From contig JAEWBG010000004.1 of NCBI GenBank assembly GCA_023391335.1, forward strand, positions 1-64,000: a stretch of 64,000 nt of DNA, given 5' to 3'. Made by a program: the position numbers and the translations under genes. Below the pieces are notes generated by a model that saw only the letters and a list, made by a program, of their open reading frames with translations, made no database searches and had not been told where the DNA came from. Within the stretch, counting starts at the first letter, position 1. Every line of letters begins with the position of its first letter. The stretch comes from Pseudomonadota bacterium (GTDB taxonomy: Bacteria > Pseudomonadota > Gammaproteobacteria > Steroidobacterales > Steroidobacteraceae). Of this stretch, positions 50,946 to 59,587 are shown piece by piece.

Positions 50946-51421
50946 AACTGGCGGACGCAGGTGCCACCCGAGAGCTCGGCGCTGCATTAGCGCGAGTCCT
51001 CAGCTCATTTCCGTCCGAATGCTTTGTGATCTACCTCGAAGGCGAGTTGGGCGCGGGGAAGACCACGCTGGTGGCAGGTCTGTTGGCTACCCTTGGTTTC
51101 AAAGGCCCGGTGCGCAGCCCGACATACACATTGGTTGAACCCTATGAACTGCAGGCCGGGCGAGCACTTAACCACATCGACTTGTACCGACTCGCCGCGC
51201 CGGATGAGGTCGAGCCGCTGGGATTGCGAGACTTGTTGCGACAAACCGGGATTCTGCTGATCGAGTGGCCTTCCAAAGGGGCGGGGCAGTTGCCGTCCCC
51301 TGACCTCACTATCAAGTTGGAGTACGAGGCTGACGGTCTGCAAAGAAGGGCAACGGTTCGCGGGGTGACATCCAAAGGATGCAATCTGCTAGCGGGCTTC
51401 ATTGCGGTAACAGAGCAATAA
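50918..51421 (+). CDS. tsaE: tRNA threonylcarbamoyladenosine biosynthesis protein TsaE
   Basis: 167 residues. The ATPase partner of TsaB/TsaD in t6A37 formation. Walker A is LEGELGAGKTTLVAGLLA (about 40-57), then VRSPTYTLVEPYE, the HIDLYRLAAPDEVEPLGL motif and LLIEWPSKG. The last ~20 residues extend beyond the usual E. coli end. ATG at 50918 lies inside nnr. Confidence 0.94.
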   Translation: MRESDTAHLKLADAGATRELGAALARVLSSFPSECFVIYLEGELGAGKTTLVAGLLATLGFKGPVRSPTYTLVEPYELQAGRALNHIDLYRLAAPDEVEPLGLRDLLRQTGILLIEWPSKGAGQLPSPDLTIKLEYEADGLQRRATVRGVTSKGCNLLAGFIAVTEQ

Positions 51422-51444
51422 GTCACGCTATCCTCATATTTTTA

Positions 51445-51474
51445 TTGAAGTCTTTGGTGCAGCGGAGTTAGATT
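51445..51474 (+). promoter_or_regulatory. Candidate promoter directly upstream of amiB
   Basis: TTGAAG (51445-51450), 18-bp spacer, TAGATT (51469-51474). Transcription would start around 51481, only a few bases before the ATG at 51484, and no Shine-Dalgarno sequence is present. Confidence 0.45.
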
Positions 51475-51483
51475 GCGGCCGCA

Positions 51484-52731
51484 ATGATCAAGCTTCGCTC
51501 ATTCATCGCTTTGTTCGTCCTTGCGCTCGGCGCAGGCAGGGCATTGAGCGCGAGCGTTTCCGTCGAAGACATTCGCCTGTGGGCCGGCCCAGATTCAACT
51601 CGCGTGGTCTTCGATCTGTCTGGTCCCGTAGATCACACGCTGCTCACGTTGCAGGATCCCGATCGAATCGTTGTCGATATCGATGCAGCTCGCCTTTCCG
51701 ACAGCATTCATTCCTTGCCGGACGGGCGCGGCTTCGTGAAGCAGTTGCGCGGGGCGCTTCAAGCCGATGGCGACTACCGAATCGTCATGGATCTGACTGG
51801 GCCCGCGAATGCACGCAGCTTCAATGTGCAACCCAATGGCCCTTACGGACATCGATTGGTAGTCGATCTGACGCCCGATCCGACCAACGGCGCGAGCAGC
51901 GCTGCTGCACCTCCGGTGGCAGTGAAGTCGACCGATGACATGCATGGTCGAGAGGTGGTTATCGCAGTGGATGCGGGGCACGGCGGCCCCGATTCCGGCG
52001 CGATCGGCAAACGCGGCACCTTCGAAAAGAACGTCACGCTGGCAATTGCCAAGCGCCTCGCGGAACGCATCAACCGCGAACCAGGAATGCGTGCAGTTTT
52101 GACTCGCGATGGCGACTACTTCATCCCTTTGCGTGAACGCATCATCAGGGCGCGCAAATACCAAGCTGACATGTTCGTATCCGTTCACGCGGACGCCTTT
52201 CGTGATCGGTCGGTCGCGGGCTCGTCGGTATACGTCTTGTCTGCACGAGGTGCTTCAGATGAAGCGGCGCGCTGGCTCGCCGAATCGGAAAACGCATCCG
52301 ACTTGATCGGTGGAGTGTCGCTGCAAGACAAAGATGATGTGCTGGCCTCGGTGCTGCTGGACCTTTCTCAAGGCGCAAGCATGAGTGCAAGCATCGACGC
52401 TGCAGAGCGCGTGCTGCAACAGCTTGATCGTGTCGGCAACGTGCGACGGCCCGCCGTTCAGCATGCAGGGTTCGTCGTGTTGAAATCTCCCGACATTCCT
52501 TCGCTCTTGGTGGAGACCGCGTTCATCACGAACCCGGGCGAAGAATCGAAGCTCGGCAATTCGCGCCATCAACAACTCTTGGCGGATGCGATTCACCAAG
52601 GCGTACGCGAGTATTTCTATGCAAATCCGCCGCCAGGAACGCAGATCGCGAAGCTGAGACTGCAGAACAAAGGCGAGGCGGTCGTAGCGAGCACCGTTTC
52701 CCAAGAACGCACCGTCGGCACCTCGCAGTAG
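51484..52731 (+). CDS. amiB: N-acetylmuramoyl-L-alanine amidase (AMIN + Amidase_3)
   Basis: 415 residues. Periplasmic cell-separation amidase. A signal peptide covers about residues 1-22. The AMIN domain (about 25-130; VSVEDIRLWAGPDSTRVVFDL) targets the septum. The zinc amidase domain has VIAVDAGHGGPDSGAIGKRG, EKNVTLAIAKRLAE, FVSVHADAF, and the C-terminal LLVETAFITNPGEE with the catalytic Glu. A helical stretch between FVSVHAD and the C-terminus (about 255-320) fits the autoinhibitory helix of EnvC/NlpD-activated amidases. No LysM domain is seen. Symbol assigned by gene order. Confidence 0.93.
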   Translation: MIKLRSFIALFVLALGAGRALSASVSVEDIRLWAGPDSTRVVFDLSGPVDHTLLTLQDPDRIVVDIDAARLSDSIHSLPDGRGFVKQLRGALQADGDYRIVMDLTGPANARSFNVQPNGPYGHRLVVDLTPDPTNGASSAAAPPVAVKSTDDMHGREVVIAVDAGHGGPDSGAIGKRGTFEKNVTLAIAKRLAERINREPGMRAVLTRDGDYFIPLRERIIRARKYQADMFVSVHADAFRDRSVAGSSVYVLSARGASDEAARWLAESENASDLIGGVSLQDKDDVLASVLLDLSQGASMSASIDAAERVLQQLDRVGNVRRPAVQHAGFVVLKSPDIPSLLVETAFITNPGEESKLGNSRHQQLLADAIHQGVREYFYANPPPGTQIAKLRLQNKGEAVVASTVSQERTVGTSQ

Positions 52732-52791
52732 GTCCAGTTCCGACCGATTGCTCTGATATCCTCGCGCGCTCCAAGCCACTCTTGCGCGCGT

Positions 52792-54567
52792 ATGCCCATT
52801 CGGGTTCTTCCAGAACAGCTGATTCACCAGATCGCAGCCGGCGAGGTCATCGAACGGCCTGCATCCGTGTTGAAGGAGCTCATCGAAAACAGCTTGGATG
52901 CCGGCGCACGCACGATCGACATCGAGATCGAAGAAGGCGGGGTCCGATTGTGCCGAGTTCGGGACGATGGCTCGGGGATAGAGCGTGACGAACTACTGCT
53001 CGCGCTGTCGCGACACGCCACTAGCAAGATCACCAACATCGACGACTTGGAGCGCGTGGCGACGCTCGGCTTTCGCGGCGAGGCGTTGCCCAGCATCGCG
53101 TCCGTCTCGCGCGTTCGATTGACGTCGCGATGTGCTAACCAGCCGACCGCGTTTGCAGTGAGTGCCGACAACGGGTTGTTGAGCCAACCCGAGCCAGCGC
53201 CGCACCCGTTTGGGACGACGGTCGAAGTCCGCGATCTGTTCTTCAATGTGCCCGCTCGTCGCAAATTCTTGAAGGCCGAACGAACTGAGACCCAGCAGAT
53301 TCAGCGCATGGTGGAGCGGTTGGCGCTTTCGAGTTTCGACACCGCGTTTCGACTCACTTCCGGCAAGCGCGTCTTGATTGATTTTCCGGCTGCGATGACA
53401 CAGATCGACCGCGAAAAGCGCGTCGCCGAAATCGTCGGCGATGAATTCATTGCGAACGCACTGCACGTCGAACATGAGAGCTCAGGGTGCAAAGTGTCGG
53501 GTTGGTTGTGTCAGCCGACGTTCGCGCGTGCGCAGCCGGACTTGCAGCACTTTTATTTGAATGGACGCATGTTGCGCGATCGCTTGATAGGCAGTGCGAT
53601 TCGTACCGGATATCGCGACGTGCTCTATGGCGGCCGCCATCCGGCGTTTGTGTTGTTTATGGAGATCGACCCGAAACAGGTCGACGTGAATGCGCACCCA
53701 GCCAAGCTGGAAGTGCGATTTCGGGACGGCCGTTTCATTCATGACTTCCTGTTCCGCACTGTCGAACGCGTACTCCGCGATACGTTCGCGGGCTCTGACT
53801 TGGCTGCAGCCGCACCAACGAACGTCAGCATGCTGGTGCCGCGAAACGACGTGCCGATGTGGCCCGCGCGCGGGCCGCAACAAAACGTCATGCCGCTGCG
53901 CGTTTCGGAACCGGCACCCATTTCGTCTGGAAGTTCTCCGTCCGATGCGGTTTTCGAAGCGCATGCGGAGTCTGCAAGTTCACCTCCGCCGCTCGGGTAT
54001 GCACTCGCGCAGCTGCATGGTGTTTACATCCTCTCGCAAGCGCCGGACGGATTGATCCTGGTCGATATGCACGCTGCACACGAGCGCACGACATACGAGC
54101 GAATGAAGTTGGCGCTTACGCAAGGACAAGTTGCGACCCAGCCGCTGTTGGTACCGCTGACCATCGAATTGTCGAGTGCGGAAGCGGATGCAATCGATGA
54201 GCATGCGTCGATGTTGGCGCGTGCAGGTCTCGAAGTGACGCGTTCCGGCGTTGCCGCGGTGCAAGTCCGATCGTTGCCGGCGTTTCTAACAACGCGCGAC
54301 ATCTCGGAGCTCGTTCATCGCATTGCATCAGATTTAGTGGCTAACGGCGTGACGCGCGGTGTGGAAGAGGCGATCAATGAAGTGCTGGGCACGATGGCTT
54401 GTCATGGGGCGGTCAGAGCAAATCGCAACTTGACCATCCCTGAGATGAATGCGTTGTTGCGAGAGATGGAGCGCACAGTCCGCAGCGACCAGTGCAATCA
54501 CGGCCGCCCGACATGGACCTACGTCAGCATGGGTGACCTTGACCGATTGTTCTTACGCGGACGATGA
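52792..54567 (+). CDS. mutL: DNA mismatch repair protein MutL
   Basis: 591 residues. GHKL ATPase that links MutS to downstream repair. The N-terminal motifs are IAAGEVIERPASVLKELIENSLDAGA (by part: LKELIENSLDAGA), RDDGSGIERDEL, HATSKI, LGFRGEALPSIASVSR and GTTVEVRDLFFNVPARRKFLK. The C-terminal dimerisation domain from about 400 has LILVDMHAAHERTTYERMK and TMACHGAVRAN. No DQHA(x)2E(x)4E endonuclease motif, as in E. coli-type MutL. It overlaps miaA by four bases. Confidence 0.97.
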   Translation: MPIRVLPEQLIHQIAAGEVIERPASVLKELIENSLDAGARTIDIEIEEGGVRLCRVRDDGSGIERDELLLALSRHATSKITNIDDLERVATLGFRGEALPSIASVSRVRLTSRCANQPTAFAVSADNGLLSQPEPAPHPFGTTVEVRDLFFNVPARRKFLKAERTETQQIQRMVERLALSSFDTAFRLTSGKRVLIDFPAAMTQIDREKRVAEIVGDEFIANALHVEHESSGCKVSGWLCQPTFARAQPDLQHFYLNGRMLRDRLIGSAIRTGYRDVLYGGRHPAFVLFMEIDPKQVDVNAHPAKLEVRFRDGRFIHDFLFRTVERVLRDTFAGSDLAAAAPTNVSMLVPRNDVPMWPARGPQQNVMPLRVSEPAPISSGSSPSDAVFEAHAESASSPPPLGYALAQLHGVYILSQAPDGLILVDMHAAHERTTYERMKLALTQGQVATQPLLVPLTIELSSAEADAIDEHASMLARAGLEVTRSGVAAVQVRSLPAFLTTRDISELVHRIASDLVANGVTRGVEEAINEVLGTMACHGAVRANRNLTIPEMNALLREMERTVRSDQCNHGRPTWTYVSMGDLDRLFLRGR

Positions 54568-55502
54568 CGTTGGATGCGAATTCGCCGCCGGTGTTTCTAC
54601 TCTTCGGCCCCACCGGTGCCGGCAAGACCGATCTAGTTCTAGAGCTGGCGGAGAAGTTGCCGATCGACATTATCAGTGTCGATTCAGCAATGGTGTACCG
54701 CGGTATGAACATTGGGACCGGTAAGCCGCCGCCCGACGTGCTTGCGCGCCATCCCCATCATCTGGTGGACATTCTCGATCCTTCGCAATCCTATTCCGCC
54801 GGGCAGTTCGTGCGGGATGCGCGGGAATTGATTGCAGCATCGCATCGCAGGGGACGTCTACCCGTATTAGTCGGCGGAACGATGTTGTACTTCCGTGCAC
54901 TGCGATGGGGCTTGGCTGATATGCCGCCAGCCAATCCGGAAGTCCGCGCGACGATCGATGCGGAGGCGTCTCAGGTCGGCTGGCCTGCTATGCATGCAAA
55001 GCTGGCGCAGATTGATCCCACGGCTGCGGCAAGAATTCAGCCGAATGATGCGCAGCGCATCCAGCGTGCCCTCGAAGTGCATCGAATCAGTGGGAGAACG
55101 ATGACAGAACTTCACGCTTCGTCACCGCCGGCAGAGGGCAACTATGTTGCCTACGCTTGGGTGCCGAGCGATCGCGACAAGCTCTACGCGAACATCGAGA
55201 TGCGTTTCGAGCAAATGATGAACGACGGTTTTCTGGCGGAGGTCGCTGCGCTGCATGCCCGCGGCGACCTGCATCAGGATTTACCCTCGATTCGTTCGGT
55301 GGGTTACCGGCAGCTTTGGGAACATTTAAGTGGCCAAGCGCTTTTGGAGACTGCAGTGCAGAACGCAATATTCGCTACTCGACACTTGGCGCGGCGACAA
55401 TTGATCTGGCTGCGTGCCGAACGCGAGGTGCACTGGGTCGACGCTCTTGATTCGTCGGCTCGCACCCTCATAGAGCGAGCGATGGCGGAGTGCGTGCAGT
55501 AA
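54564..55502 (+). CDS. miaA: tRNA dimethylallyltransferase
   Basis: 312 residues. Adds dimethylallyl to A37 of tRNAs reading UNN codons. The P-loop is LFGPTGAGKTDLVLELAE (about 11-28). SVDSAMVYRGMNIGTGKP, HHLVDILDPSQSYSAGQF and VGGTMLYFRALRWGLADMP are family motifs. The C-terminal region has SVGYRQLWEHLSG and RHLARRQLIWLR. It starts in the mutL stop codon (ATGA overlap) and precedes hfq. Confidence 0.96.
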   Translation: MTLDANSPPVFLLFGPTGAGKTDLVLELAEKLPIDIISVDSAMVYRGMNIGTGKPPPDVLARHPHHLVDILDPSQSYSAGQFVRDARELIAASHRRGRLPVLVGGTMLYFRALRWGLADMPPANPEVRATIDAEASQVGWPAMHAKLAQIDPTAAARIQPNDAQRIQRALEVHRISGRTMTELHASSPPAEGNYVAYAWVPSDRDKLYANIEMRFEQMMNDGFLAEVAALHARGDLHQDLPSIRSVGYRQLWEHLSGQALLETAVQNAIFATRHLARRQLIWLRAEREVHWVDALDSSARTLIERAMAECVQ

Positions 55503-55693
55503 ACCAGAGTCAGGTTCGTATTAATTCGTATTAAAGCCAAAGCGATCTGGATACGAAATTCGCTGTGTTAGACTGCGACACTGCAAACGAGAGCTGGACA
55601 GACTGAAGCAACTGTCCTCCGGCTGCAGGGAAGCAGCATTGTCGGATGTGCTCAACTAAACAACTCAAAGACATACATAACAAGGAGAAAATG
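55503..55693. other. miaA-hfq intergenic leader
   Basis: 191 bases. It contains a perfect tandem 10-mer TTCGTATTAA x2 (55516-55535) and ends with AAGGAG six bases before the hfq start. No promoter could be called with confidence. Confidence 0.4.
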
Positions 55694-55951
55694 ATGGCCA
55701 GAGGGCAATCATTACAGGATCCGTTCCTGAACACCCTGCGCAAGGAGCGCGTTCCGGTCTCCATTTACCTGGTGAACGGGATCAAGCTGCAAGGTCAAAT
55801 CGATTCGTTCGATCAGTTCGTCGTGCTGCTGAAGAACAGCGTCAGCCAGATGGTGTACAAGCACGCGATATCCACCGTGGTGCCTGCTCGTGCAATCCGC
55901 TTGCCGACGAGCGAAGAAGAAGGCACCGAGTCCATCGCTACTACTGAATGA
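55694..55951 (+). CDS. hfq: RNA-binding protein Hfq
   Basis: 85 residues. Hexameric Sm-like chaperone that pairs small RNAs with mRNAs. GQSLQDPFLNTLRKERVPVSIYLVNGIKLQGQIDSFDQFV (by part: QDPFLNTLRKERVPVSIYL) is Sm1, and YKHAISTVVPAR is Sm2 with the YKHA poly(U)-binding loop. The C-terminal tail is short and acidic. Two adjacent ATGs exist (55691, 55694); the AAGGAG at 55682-55687 is spaced better for 55694. Confidence 0.97.
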   Translation: MARGQSLQDPFLNTLRKERVPVSIYLVNGIKLQGQIDSFDQFVVLLKNSVSQMVYKHAISTVVPARAIRLPTSEEEGTESIATTE

Positions 55952-55981
55952 AGAGCGTAACGTCGCGCGCGGAGGCCCGTA

Positions 55982-57322
55982 TTGCTGTTTGAGCGTCCGC
56001 GCAGCGGCGAACGCGCGATCCTAGTTCGCATCGGAATTGGACACGCGCCGGCTGCTGATGAACTGAGCGAGTTCGAGGCCCTGGCGCAATCTGCGGGTGC
56101 TGATGTCCTGCAGATGATTACCGGCACGCGCCGAGCGCCCGACCCGCGTTTGTTCGTGGGCAGCGGCAAAGCAGAAGAAATACGCGCTCAAGTCAAAGCG
56201 TGCGGTGCGGATCTCGTTCTATTCGATCACGCGCTCTCGCCCAGTCAGGAGCGCAATCTCGAGGCGATGCTGCAATGCCGAGTGCTGGATCGCACTGGGC
56301 TCATCCTCGACATCTTTGCCCAGCGTGCTCGTAGCTTCGAAGGTCAGTTGCAAGTCGAATTGGCGCAGTTGCGGCATCTCGCCACTCGCCTAGTGCGCGG
56401 ATGGACCCACCTTGAACGACAGAAGGGCGGCATCGGCTTGCGCGGTCCCGGCGAGACGCAGCTTGAAACCGACCGACGACTGCTTGCCAATCGCATCAAG
56501 ACGTTGAATGCACGGTTAGACAAAGTCGTCACACAACGGGAAACGACTCGTCGAGAACGAAAGCGTGCAGAGATTCCCACGGTTGCATTAGTCGGCTACA
56601 CCAACGCGGGCAAATCCACTTTATTCAACCGGCTAACCGGGGCTGGTGCGTACGCTGCAAATCAGCTATTCGCAACGCTCGATCCAACTGTCCGCCGTCT
56701 GGATCTTCCGGACGCCCGCTATGCGCTACTCGCCGATACCGTCGGATTTGTGCGCGAACTGCCGCATGAGCTCGTGGCTGCGTTCCGCTCTACGCTGCAG
56801 GAAGCACGCGAATCGGCACTGCTTCTGCATGTCATTGATGCCGCTGATCCAAATCGCGGTGAGCGCATTGCTCAAGTGAACGAGGTGTTGGAAGAAGTTG
56901 GCGCGAGCGACTTGCCGCAAATCGAAGTCTTCAACAAGGCCGATCTCCTGGGCGAAACGCCGCGCATCGAGCGGGACGAAGCAGGGCAGGTGCGACGGGT
57001 CTGGCTTTCGGCCCAAACCGGCAGTGGAACAGATCTTCTGCTCGAAGCGATAGGGCAGTTTCTCGGACCCGAATTGGTGCATCGGCATATCGTTTTACAG
57101 GCGCAAGAAGGACGTGCGCGCGCTAAGTTCTTCGCCGCCGGGGCGGTATTAAATGAGCGTCCGTTGGACGAGGGTGGGGTCGATTTGGAAATTTCGATGC
57201 CACGCCAGGCTTTCGAGCATCTTTGCCGCAGCGAGGGATTGCGGGTCGAGGAAGACGGTAAAGCTTGTGCACCGGGGGATGCATTCCTAAAATCCCGCGT
57301 CCCGTCCCCCGTGGCCGGCTGA
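55982..57322 (+). CDS. hflX: GTPase HflX
   Basis: 446 residues. Ribosome-splitting GTPase. The N-terminal HflX domain has GTRRAPDPRLFVGSGKAEEI and FDHALSPSQERNLE. GGIGLRGPGETQLETDRRL is the characteristic Gly-rich segment, followed by the G domain: VGYTNAGKSTLFNRLTG (G1), ATLDPTVRRLDL, LADTVGFVRELPHELVAAF (G3) and FNKADLL (G4). It starts at TTG 55982, strongly supported by GGAGG at 55971-55975. It lies between hfq and hflK in the usual order. Confidence 0.96.
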   Translation: MLFERPRSGERAILVRIGIGHAPAADELSEFEALAQSAGADVLQMITGTRRAPDPRLFVGSGKAEEIRAQVKACGADLVLFDHALSPSQERNLEAMLQCRVLDRTGLILDIFAQRARSFEGQLQVELAQLRHLATRLVRGWTHLERQKGGIGLRGPGETQLETDRRLLANRIKTLNARLDKVVTQRETTRRERKRAEIPTVALVGYTNAGKSTLFNRLTGAGAYAANQLFATLDPTVRRLDLPDARYALLADTVGFVRELPHELVAAFRSTLQEARESALLLHVIDAADPNRGERIAQVNEVLEEVGASDLPQIEVFNKADLLGETPRIERDEAGQVRRVWLSAQTGSGTDLLLEAIGQFLGPELVHRHIVLQAQEGRARAKFFAAGAVLNERPLDEGGVDLEISMPRQAFEHLCRSEGLRVEEDGKACAPGDAFLKSRVPSPVAG

Positions 57323-57354
57323 CCTCTCCTCACCTGTAGGACAATCCATCGATC

Positions 57355-58500
57355 ATGGCCTGGAACGAACCCGGCGGAAATTCCGGCGGCAAGCGCAATC
57401 CCTGGGGCGGCAACAAACCCGATCAAGGTCCTCCCGATCTCGACGAAGTGCTCCGTAATCTGCAGCGGCGGATTGCTGGATTCTTCGGTCGTGGCGGCGG
57501 CGGGCGCGGTCCTGGCGGTTCCAGTGCGGCGCGCGGATTTGGTATCGGAACGATCGTCGCCATCTTGCTCGCGATTTGGGCATTCACCGGTTTGTATCAG
57601 GTGGATGCGGCCGAGCGCGGCGTCGTGCTGCGATTCGGCCGGCACGTCGGGACGACGATGCCCGGTCTGCGTTGGCATTTGCCTTGGCCGATCGAAACCA
57701 AGCAAATCGTCAACGTCGCCAACATCCAGAGCTTCAGCGACCAAACACGCATGCTCACCTCGGACGAGAATCTCGTCGATATCAACTTGGAAGTTCAGTA
57801 CCGCTTTGCGAATCCTCTCGACTACGCCTTCAATGTGCTGCAGCCGGAAGAGACGCTGAAAGGCGTCAGCGAAAGTGCGATTCGCGAAGTGATTGGCCGC
57901 AGCAAGCTCGATGACGTGCTGGAGTCAGGCCGGCAAGAAATCGTCACGCGCACTAAAGAATTGGTTCAGCGCACGCTCGATGCGTATAAGACCGGCATCG
58001 AGGTGACCACCGTGAATCTGCAGGACGTCCGGGTTCCGACCGAAGTCGGGTCGGCACAGGCCGATGCCATTAAAGCGCGCGAAGATCGCGACCGGCTCTC
58101 GCTGCAAGCACAGGCGTATTCCAACGACTTGATTCCGCGAGCTCGCGGTCAAGCGGTGCGTCAGGTGCAAGACGCCAAAGCCTATCGAGCAAGCACGATT
58201 GCGAACGCAGAAGGCGAGGCGCAGCGATTCACTCAATTGCTGGAGCAATACGAACGCTCGCCGGGCGTCACGCGAGATCGTTTGTATCTGGAGACCCTGG
58301 AACAGGTGCTCGCATCGAGCAAGAAGATTGTGATCGACAGCAAAGGTAGCGGCAATGTTCTGTACCTGCCGATCGACAAGCTGATGGAGCAGTCGCGTCG
58401 CGACGGCAATCCGAGCGATGGGTCGGTTCGCATCGAGCCTTCGGGCCCGGATGAAACCACGACTGTAACTGGCGATCGCCGTTCGCGAGGGGCACGCTAA
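57355..58500 (+). CDS. hflK: FtsH protease modulator HflK
   Basis: 381 residues. With HflC forms the SPFH-domain assembly around FtsH in the inner membrane. A Gly/Asn-rich cytoplasmic N-terminus (about 1-60) precedes one transmembrane helix (IGTIVAILLAIWAFTGLYQV) and the SPFH domain (VDAAERGVVLRFGRHVGTTMPGLRWHLPWP, by part: AERGVVLRFGRH). AREDRDRLSLQAQAYSNDLIPRARG and a helical C-terminal region follow. Its stop overlaps the hflC start by one base. Confidence 0.96.
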   Translation: MAWNEPGGNSGGKRNPWGGNKPDQGPPDLDEVLRNLQRRIAGFFGRGGGGRGPGGSSAARGFGIGTIVAILLAIWAFTGLYQVDAAERGVVLRFGRHVGTTMPGLRWHLPWPIETKQIVNVANIQSFSDQTRMLTSDENLVDINLEVQYRFANPLDYAFNVLQPEETLKGVSESAIREVIGRSKLDDVLESGRQEIVTRTKELVQRTLDAYKTGIEVTTVNLQDVRVPTEVGSAQADAIKAREDRDRLSLQAQAYSNDLIPRARGQAVRQVQDAKAYRASTIANAEGEAQRFTQLLEQYERSPGVTRDRLYLETLEQVLASSKKIVIDSKGSGNVLYLPIDKLMEQSRRDGNPSDGSVRIEPSGPDETTTVTGDRRSRGAR

Positions 58501-59372
58501 TGGCCGGCCGTGCATTCGTTGTGTTGATCGTGGCCGCGCTTGTCGCGTTCCTAGTTGCATCGTCGGCATTCACCGTGCGTGAGACCGAACTTGCAATCAA
58601 GTTCCGCTTCGGCGAGATCGTCGAGTCCGATTACGCGCCTGGGTTGCACTTCATGGTGCCCTTCGTGAACAACGTGCGGAAGTTCGAGCGCCGCATCCTC
58701 ACGCGTAACTATCCATCCGAGCAGTTCCTGACTAGCGAAGGAAAGATTCTGCGGATCGATTTCTACATCAAATGGCGCATCGCCGATGTTGCGAACTTCT
58801 ATCGAGCTACAGCAGGTGGAGACGATGAAATCGCCTCCATGCGCTTGGGCGGTATCGTCAAAGACGGTATCAAGGGCGTGATCGCGCGCCGTACGATTCA
58901 ACAAGTCGTCGCGGCCGAACGCGCCGAGTTCACTGGCGAGATATTGAAGACGGCAACCGCAAGTACGCGAGGCCTGGGTGTCCAGCTGGTCGATGTTCGT
59001 GTGAAGAAGATCGATCTTCCGGATGAGGTCAGCGAGTCGGTGTTCTCGCGCATGCGCCAGGATTTCGATCGTCAAGCGAAGCAGCTACGAGCGGAAGGCG
59101 AAGAGAACGCTGAGAAGTTGCGTTCCGAGGCGGATCGTCAACGTACCGAGATTTTGGCCGACGCCTATCGCGAATCTCAGATTATTCGCGGCGAAGGTGA
59201 TGCGAAGACTGCGGAGATCTACGCCAAGGCGTACTCGCGCAATCCTGAGTTCTACTCGTTCTATCGAAGCCTCGAGGCGTACCGTAAGTCGCTCGGCACC
59301 GAGAACGATGTGCTGGTCATTTCTCCGGACAGTGAATTCTTCAAGTATTTGAATCGGTCTACGAGCCGCTGA
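58500..59372 (+). CDS. hflC: FtsH protease modulator HflC
   Basis: 290 residues. Partner of HflK. One N-terminal transmembrane segment (FVVLIVAALVAFLVASSAF), then the SPFH domain (TELAIKFRFGEIVESDYAPGLHF, by part: FRFGEIVESDYAPGL) and KRVRKIDLPDEVSESVFSRM-like segment (VKKIDLPDEVSESVFSRM). A long helix rich in EGEENAEKLRSEADRQ and a conserved FYSFYRSLEAYRKSL end follow. The start is one base inside the hflK stop. Confidence 0.96.
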   Translation: MAGRAFVVLIVAALVAFLVASSAFTVRETELAIKFRFGEIVESDYAPGLHFMVPFVNNVRKFERRILTRNYPSEQFLTSEGKILRIDFYIKWRIADVANFYRATAGGDDEIASMRLGGIVKDGIKGVIARRTIQQVVAAERAEFTGEILKTATASTRGLGVQLVDVRVKKIDLPDEVSESVFSRMRQDFDRQAKQLRAEGEENAEKLRSEADRQRTEILADAYRESQIIRGEGDAKTAEIYAKAYSRNPEFYSFYRSLEAYRKSLGTENDVLVISPDSEFFKYLNRSTSR

Positions 59373-59383
59373 TCGAGTCCTTC

Positions 59384-59587
59384 ATGAATTGGTCGGACTT
59401 GTTGGCGGCGTTGGCGCTCTATCTCGTTTTGGAAGGCATGCTGCCATTCCTGAATCCGCAAGCGATGAAGCGCGTGATGCTGTTGTTTTCCAATTTAGGC
59501 GATTCCCAGTTGCGCATTTGGGGTCTCTTGAGCATGAGCGGCGGGCTATTGCTGCTGTACCTAGTGCGCGCACAAATCATTCCATGA
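59384..59587 (+). CDS. DUF2065 family small membrane protein
   Basis: 67 residues with two transmembrane helices (LLAALALYLVLEGMLPFL; LLSMSGGLLLLYLVRAQ). LVLEGMLPFLNPQAMKRVM is the DUF2065 signature (YjeT-like). It lies between hflC and purA, the usual place for this family, and overlaps purA by four bases. Function unknown. Confidence 0.92.
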   Translation: MNWSDLLAALALYLVLEGMLPFLNPQAMKRVMLLFSNLGDSQLRIWGLLSMSGGLLLLYLVRAQIIP

